A stretch of 11,349 nucleotides of DNA from Lachnospiraceae bacterium UBA4292. GTDB taxonomy: Bacteria; Bacillota; Clostridia; Lachnospirales; Lachnospiraceae. How positions within the stretch are numbered: the stretch's first letter is position 1; every line of letters starts with the position of its first letter. A model generated the notes under the pieces. It did no database searches. It was given only the letters and a program-made list of their open reading frames with translations, and had not been told where the DNA came from. The stretch spans positions 1 to 11,349 of the forward strand of contig DGVE01000110.1 in NCBI GenBank assembly GCA_002395865.1, written 5' to 3'. A program made the translations under genes and the position numbers. Shown piece by piece: positions 9,758 to 11,349 of this stretch.

Positions 9758-10944
9758 TGAAGGTACTGGTCATAAACTGCGGAAGCTCATCGCTTAAATA
9801 CCAGCTGATAGAGATGGAGACGGAGTCCGTTCTCGCAAAGGGACTCTGCGAGAGAATAGGCATAGACGGAAGACTTACACACAAGCCCACAGGCGGCGAG
9901 AAGGTCGAGAAGGCCATAGCCATGCCAGATCACACCACGGCGGTCAGCCTTGTGCTCGCTGCTCTTACGGATAAGGAGCACGGCGTGATCGGCTCCCTCT
10001 CGGAGATCGATGCGGTCGGCCACAGAATCGTGCACGGAGGCGAGAAGTTCGCGCACTCCGTAGTCATCGACGAGCAGGTGATAAAAGATATCGAGGCCAT
10101 CAGCGACCTCGCACCCCTTCACAACCCTGCTAACCTGATAGGAGTGAGAAGCTGCCAGAAACTCATGCCCGGAGTTCCGATGGTTGCAGTATTTGATACC
10201 GCGTTTCATCAGACCATGCCCAAGGAGGCATTCCTCTACGGCGTGCCACACGAGTTCTACGAGAAGTACGGCGTCCGCCGCTACGGCTTCCACGGCACAA
10301 GCCACAGCTATGTTTCGAAGAGATGCGCGCAGCTCATGGGCAAGCCTTATGATCAGTCGAAGATCATCGTGGCACACCTAGGCAACGGCTCATCCATCTG
10401 CGCTGTTAAAAACGGCAAATCAGTGGATACATCCATGGGTCTCACACCTCTTGACGGTCTTCCCATGGGTACGAGAAGCGGAAGCATCGACCCCGCCATC
10501 ATCGGCTTCATCGCCGGCAAGGAGAACATCTCCCTCGATGAGGTATTAAACGTCCTCAACAAGAAGTCCGGCGTGGCAGGAATGAGCGGTGTCGGAAGCG
10601 ATTTCAGAGATCTCGGCGCGGCTGCCGACGCAGGCAATGAGCTCGCAAAGGAGGCACTGAAGGTATTCGCGTACAATACGGCTAAATTCATCGGCGCCTA
10701 CATGGTATCTGTGGGTACGGCGGATGCTATCGCATTTACCGCAGGCATCGGTGAGAATGACTGCGCTGTCCGCGCCATGATCTGCGATTATCTCGCAGGC
10801 ATCGGCATCAAGATCGACCCTGTAAAGAACAAGGCCCGGGGAGAGGAGGCACTTATATCCACACCCGATTCGGCTGTTCAGGTATGGGTGGTTCCCACGA
10901 ACGAGGAGCTTGCGATAGCGCGCGAGACCGCGGCGCTGGTATAG
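9757..10944 (+). CDS. ackA: Acetate kinase
   Basis: Catalyses acetyl phosphate + ADP to acetate + ATP, the last step of the Pta-Ack route of fermentative energy gain, in the cytoplasm. The 395-residue length is typical. Recognised ASKHA-family features: [12 protein letters not shown] at the N-terminus with N7; R90 in [12 protein letters not shown]147 in [12 protein letters not shown]179 in [20 protein letters not shown]240 in [18 protein letters not shown]; and NEE with E384 near the end. These match the catalytic Asn, Arg, Asp, His, Arg and Glu positions known from the Methanosarcina enzyme. GGAGG (9742-9746) lies 10 nt before the ATG, inside the TPR gene, with a 1-base stop/start overlap. 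The usual partner pta is not adjacent here. No hairpin terminator is visible after the stop. Confidence 0.97.
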   Translation: MKVLVINCGSSSLKYQLIEMETESVLAKGLCERIGIDGRLTHKPTGGEKVEKAIAMPDHTTAVSLVLAALTDKEHGVIGSLSEIDAVGHRIVHGGEKFAHSVVIDEQVIKDIEAISDLAPLHNPANLIGVRSCQKLMPGVPMVAVFDTAFHQTMPKEAFLYGVPHEFYEKYGVRRYGFHGTSHSYVSKRCAQLMGKPYDQSKIIVAHLGNGSSICAVKNGKSVDTSMGLTPLDGLPMGTRSGSIDPAIIGFIAGKENISLDEVLNVLNKKSGVAGMSGVGSDFRDLGAAADAGNELAKEALKVFAYNTAKFIGAYMVSVGTADAIAFTAGIGENDCAVRAMICDYLAGIGIKIDPVKNKARGEEALISTPDSAVQVWVVPTNEELAIARETAALV

Positions 10945-10977
10945 TATGATTTTGTTGATAATTTAGATGATTTTTAC

Positions 10978-11006
10978 TTGTTTTTTTGCGGGTTATTTGG
11001 TATAAT
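10978..11006 (+). promoter_or_regulatory. Extended -10 promoter of the 6S RNA gene
   Basis: A perfect TATAAT (11001-11006) is preceded by TGG, giving the TGn extended -10 element. A poorer -35, TTGTTT (10978-10983), lies 17 bases upstream. Initiation would fall near 11013, just before the closing stem of the RNA. The strong extended -10 would compensate for the weak -35. Confidence 0.8.
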
Positions 11007-11012
11007 CGACCT

Positions 11013-11222
11013 AACGAAAGACACCTGGGGTGTTCGAGTTCCTGTATATTTTTGAACCTACATTATGACGTAAGGGATTCCTATTATTCGTCTGCTGATG
11101 TCAGGCCTCTTTTATGCCGCTGTTTACAGCCGCCGGTGGAAGACTGATGCATATGTGCGGAGACCCACCTAGCTATGCTAGGAGTCAAGACTACAGGATA
11201 CGGCATTCCGGGGTCTTTCTTG
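11013..11222 (+). ncRNA. ssrS: 6S RNA
   Basis: 6S RNA mimics an open promoter, binds sigma-A/sigma-70 RNA polymerase and lowers transcription, especially in stationary phase. The 5' segment CCTGGGGTGTTCG and the 3' segment CGGCATTCCGGGGTC resemble the conserved ends of known 6S RNAs (E. coli has CTGAGATGTTCG and CGGCATCTCGGAGA). Pairing supports it. 11017-11022 plus 11024-11032 pair with 11204-11218 over 15 bp, with A11023 bulged and three G-U pairs. 11040-11046 (TCCTGTA) pairs with 11192-11198 (TACAGGA). 11050-11055 pairs with 11185-11190. 11057-11060 pairs with 11179-11182. Further in, GGTGG (11135-11139) can pair with CCACC (11165-11169). This is the long rod with side loops expected of the family. 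Ends are estimated from the promoter and the closing stem. It lies in the otherwise gene-free 352 bases between ackA and icd. Confidence 0.85.
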
Positions 11223-11296
11223 TGTTGCGGTCAATTAACACACTTGTAAAGAATACAATTAATCAAATCCAAGGATATAAAAGTTAGGAGCGGAAT

Positions 11297-11349
11297 ATGA
11301 AAAAGATCACTATGACGACCCCCGTGGTCGAGATGGACGGCGATGAGAT
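11297..11349 (+). CDS. icd: NADP-dependent isocitrate dehydrogenase, N-terminal start only
   Basis: Only 17 codons are inside the window, beginning MKKITMTTPVVEMDGDE. The string TTPxVEMDGDE near the N-terminus is characteristic of the eukaryotic-type (IDP) NADP isocitrate dehydrogenases, which convert isocitrate to 2-oxoglutarate and CO2 and so feed glutamate synthesis. AGGAG (11286-11290) lies 6 nt before the ATG, which fixes the start. No convincing promoter was seen in the 74 bases after the 6S RNA, so the gene may be read from the 6S promoter. The family call rests on a short stretch and should be confirmed with the full gene. Confidence 0.8.
   Translation, partial: MKKITMTTPVVEMDGDE

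Noticed and set aside
10945..10990. T-rich stretch after ackA, considered as its terminator
   Set aside because: There are T runs but no GC-rich hairpin before them; the stretch is better read as the AT-rich upstream part of the 6S promoter.
11221..11242. Inverted repeat TGTGTT / AACACA just after the 6S RNA, considered as a terminator
   Set aside because: The 6-bp stem is AT-rich with a 10-base loop and no T run follows it, so it does not look like an intrinsic terminator. A second weak repeat (TTGTA / TACAA, 11244-11258) fails for the same reason.

Overview
The window looks like chromosomal DNA of an anaerobic, fermentative Clostridia member, most likely a fairly GC-rich relative of Lachnospiraceae. 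This rests on recognising families by eye: a very long 2-hydroxyacyl-CoA dehydratase activase-type protein, a bacterial GluRS of the clostridial type, acetate kinase, and a eukaryotic-type NADP isocitrate dehydrogenase, with strong sigma-A-like promoters and AGGAG-type ribosome binding sites. No search was run, so the taxonomy is an inference. I see no mobile element, CRISPR array, phage gene or tRNA.

Layout. Bases 1-4106 on the minus strand are one open frame, cut by the left edge of the window, for a giant protein with two ASKHA activase halves, a cysteine-rich middle and an HgdB-like C-terminal part. A 183-195 bp divergent intergenic region follows. It carries two near-consensus promoters facing apart, and the leader of the minus-strand gene can form two competing hairpins. 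From 4302 to 10944 five plus-strand genes are tightly packed: glutamyl-tRNA synthetase (gltX), a UvrD/PcrA-like helicase overlapping gltX by 4 bases, a prepilin peptidase, a TPR protein of unknown function, and acetate kinase (ackA) overlapping the TPR gene by 1 base. No internal promoter or terminator is obvious, so they may form one operon from the promoter at 4232-4260.

The 352 bases between ackA and the last gene are not empty. An extended -10 promoter at 10978-11006 drives a structured RNA of about 210 nt, which I identify as 6S RNA (ssrS). The evidence is a 15-bp closing stem, stacked inner stems and conserved 5' and 3' sequences. The start of an NADP isocitrate dehydrogenase gene (icd) follows from 11297 and runs off the right edge.

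How the parts fit. The coding content is mostly housekeeping: translation, DNA repair or transcription-coupled helicase work, type IV prepilin processing, and acetate/ATP and 2-oxoglutarate metabolism. The least explained pieces are the orphan TPR protein coupled to ackA, the fused activase/dehydratase-like protein whose substrate is unknown, and the 6S RNA, whose 3' central hairpin competes with long-range pairing and which may share a transcript with icd. I do not see convincing evidence for a wholly new multi-gene system here.
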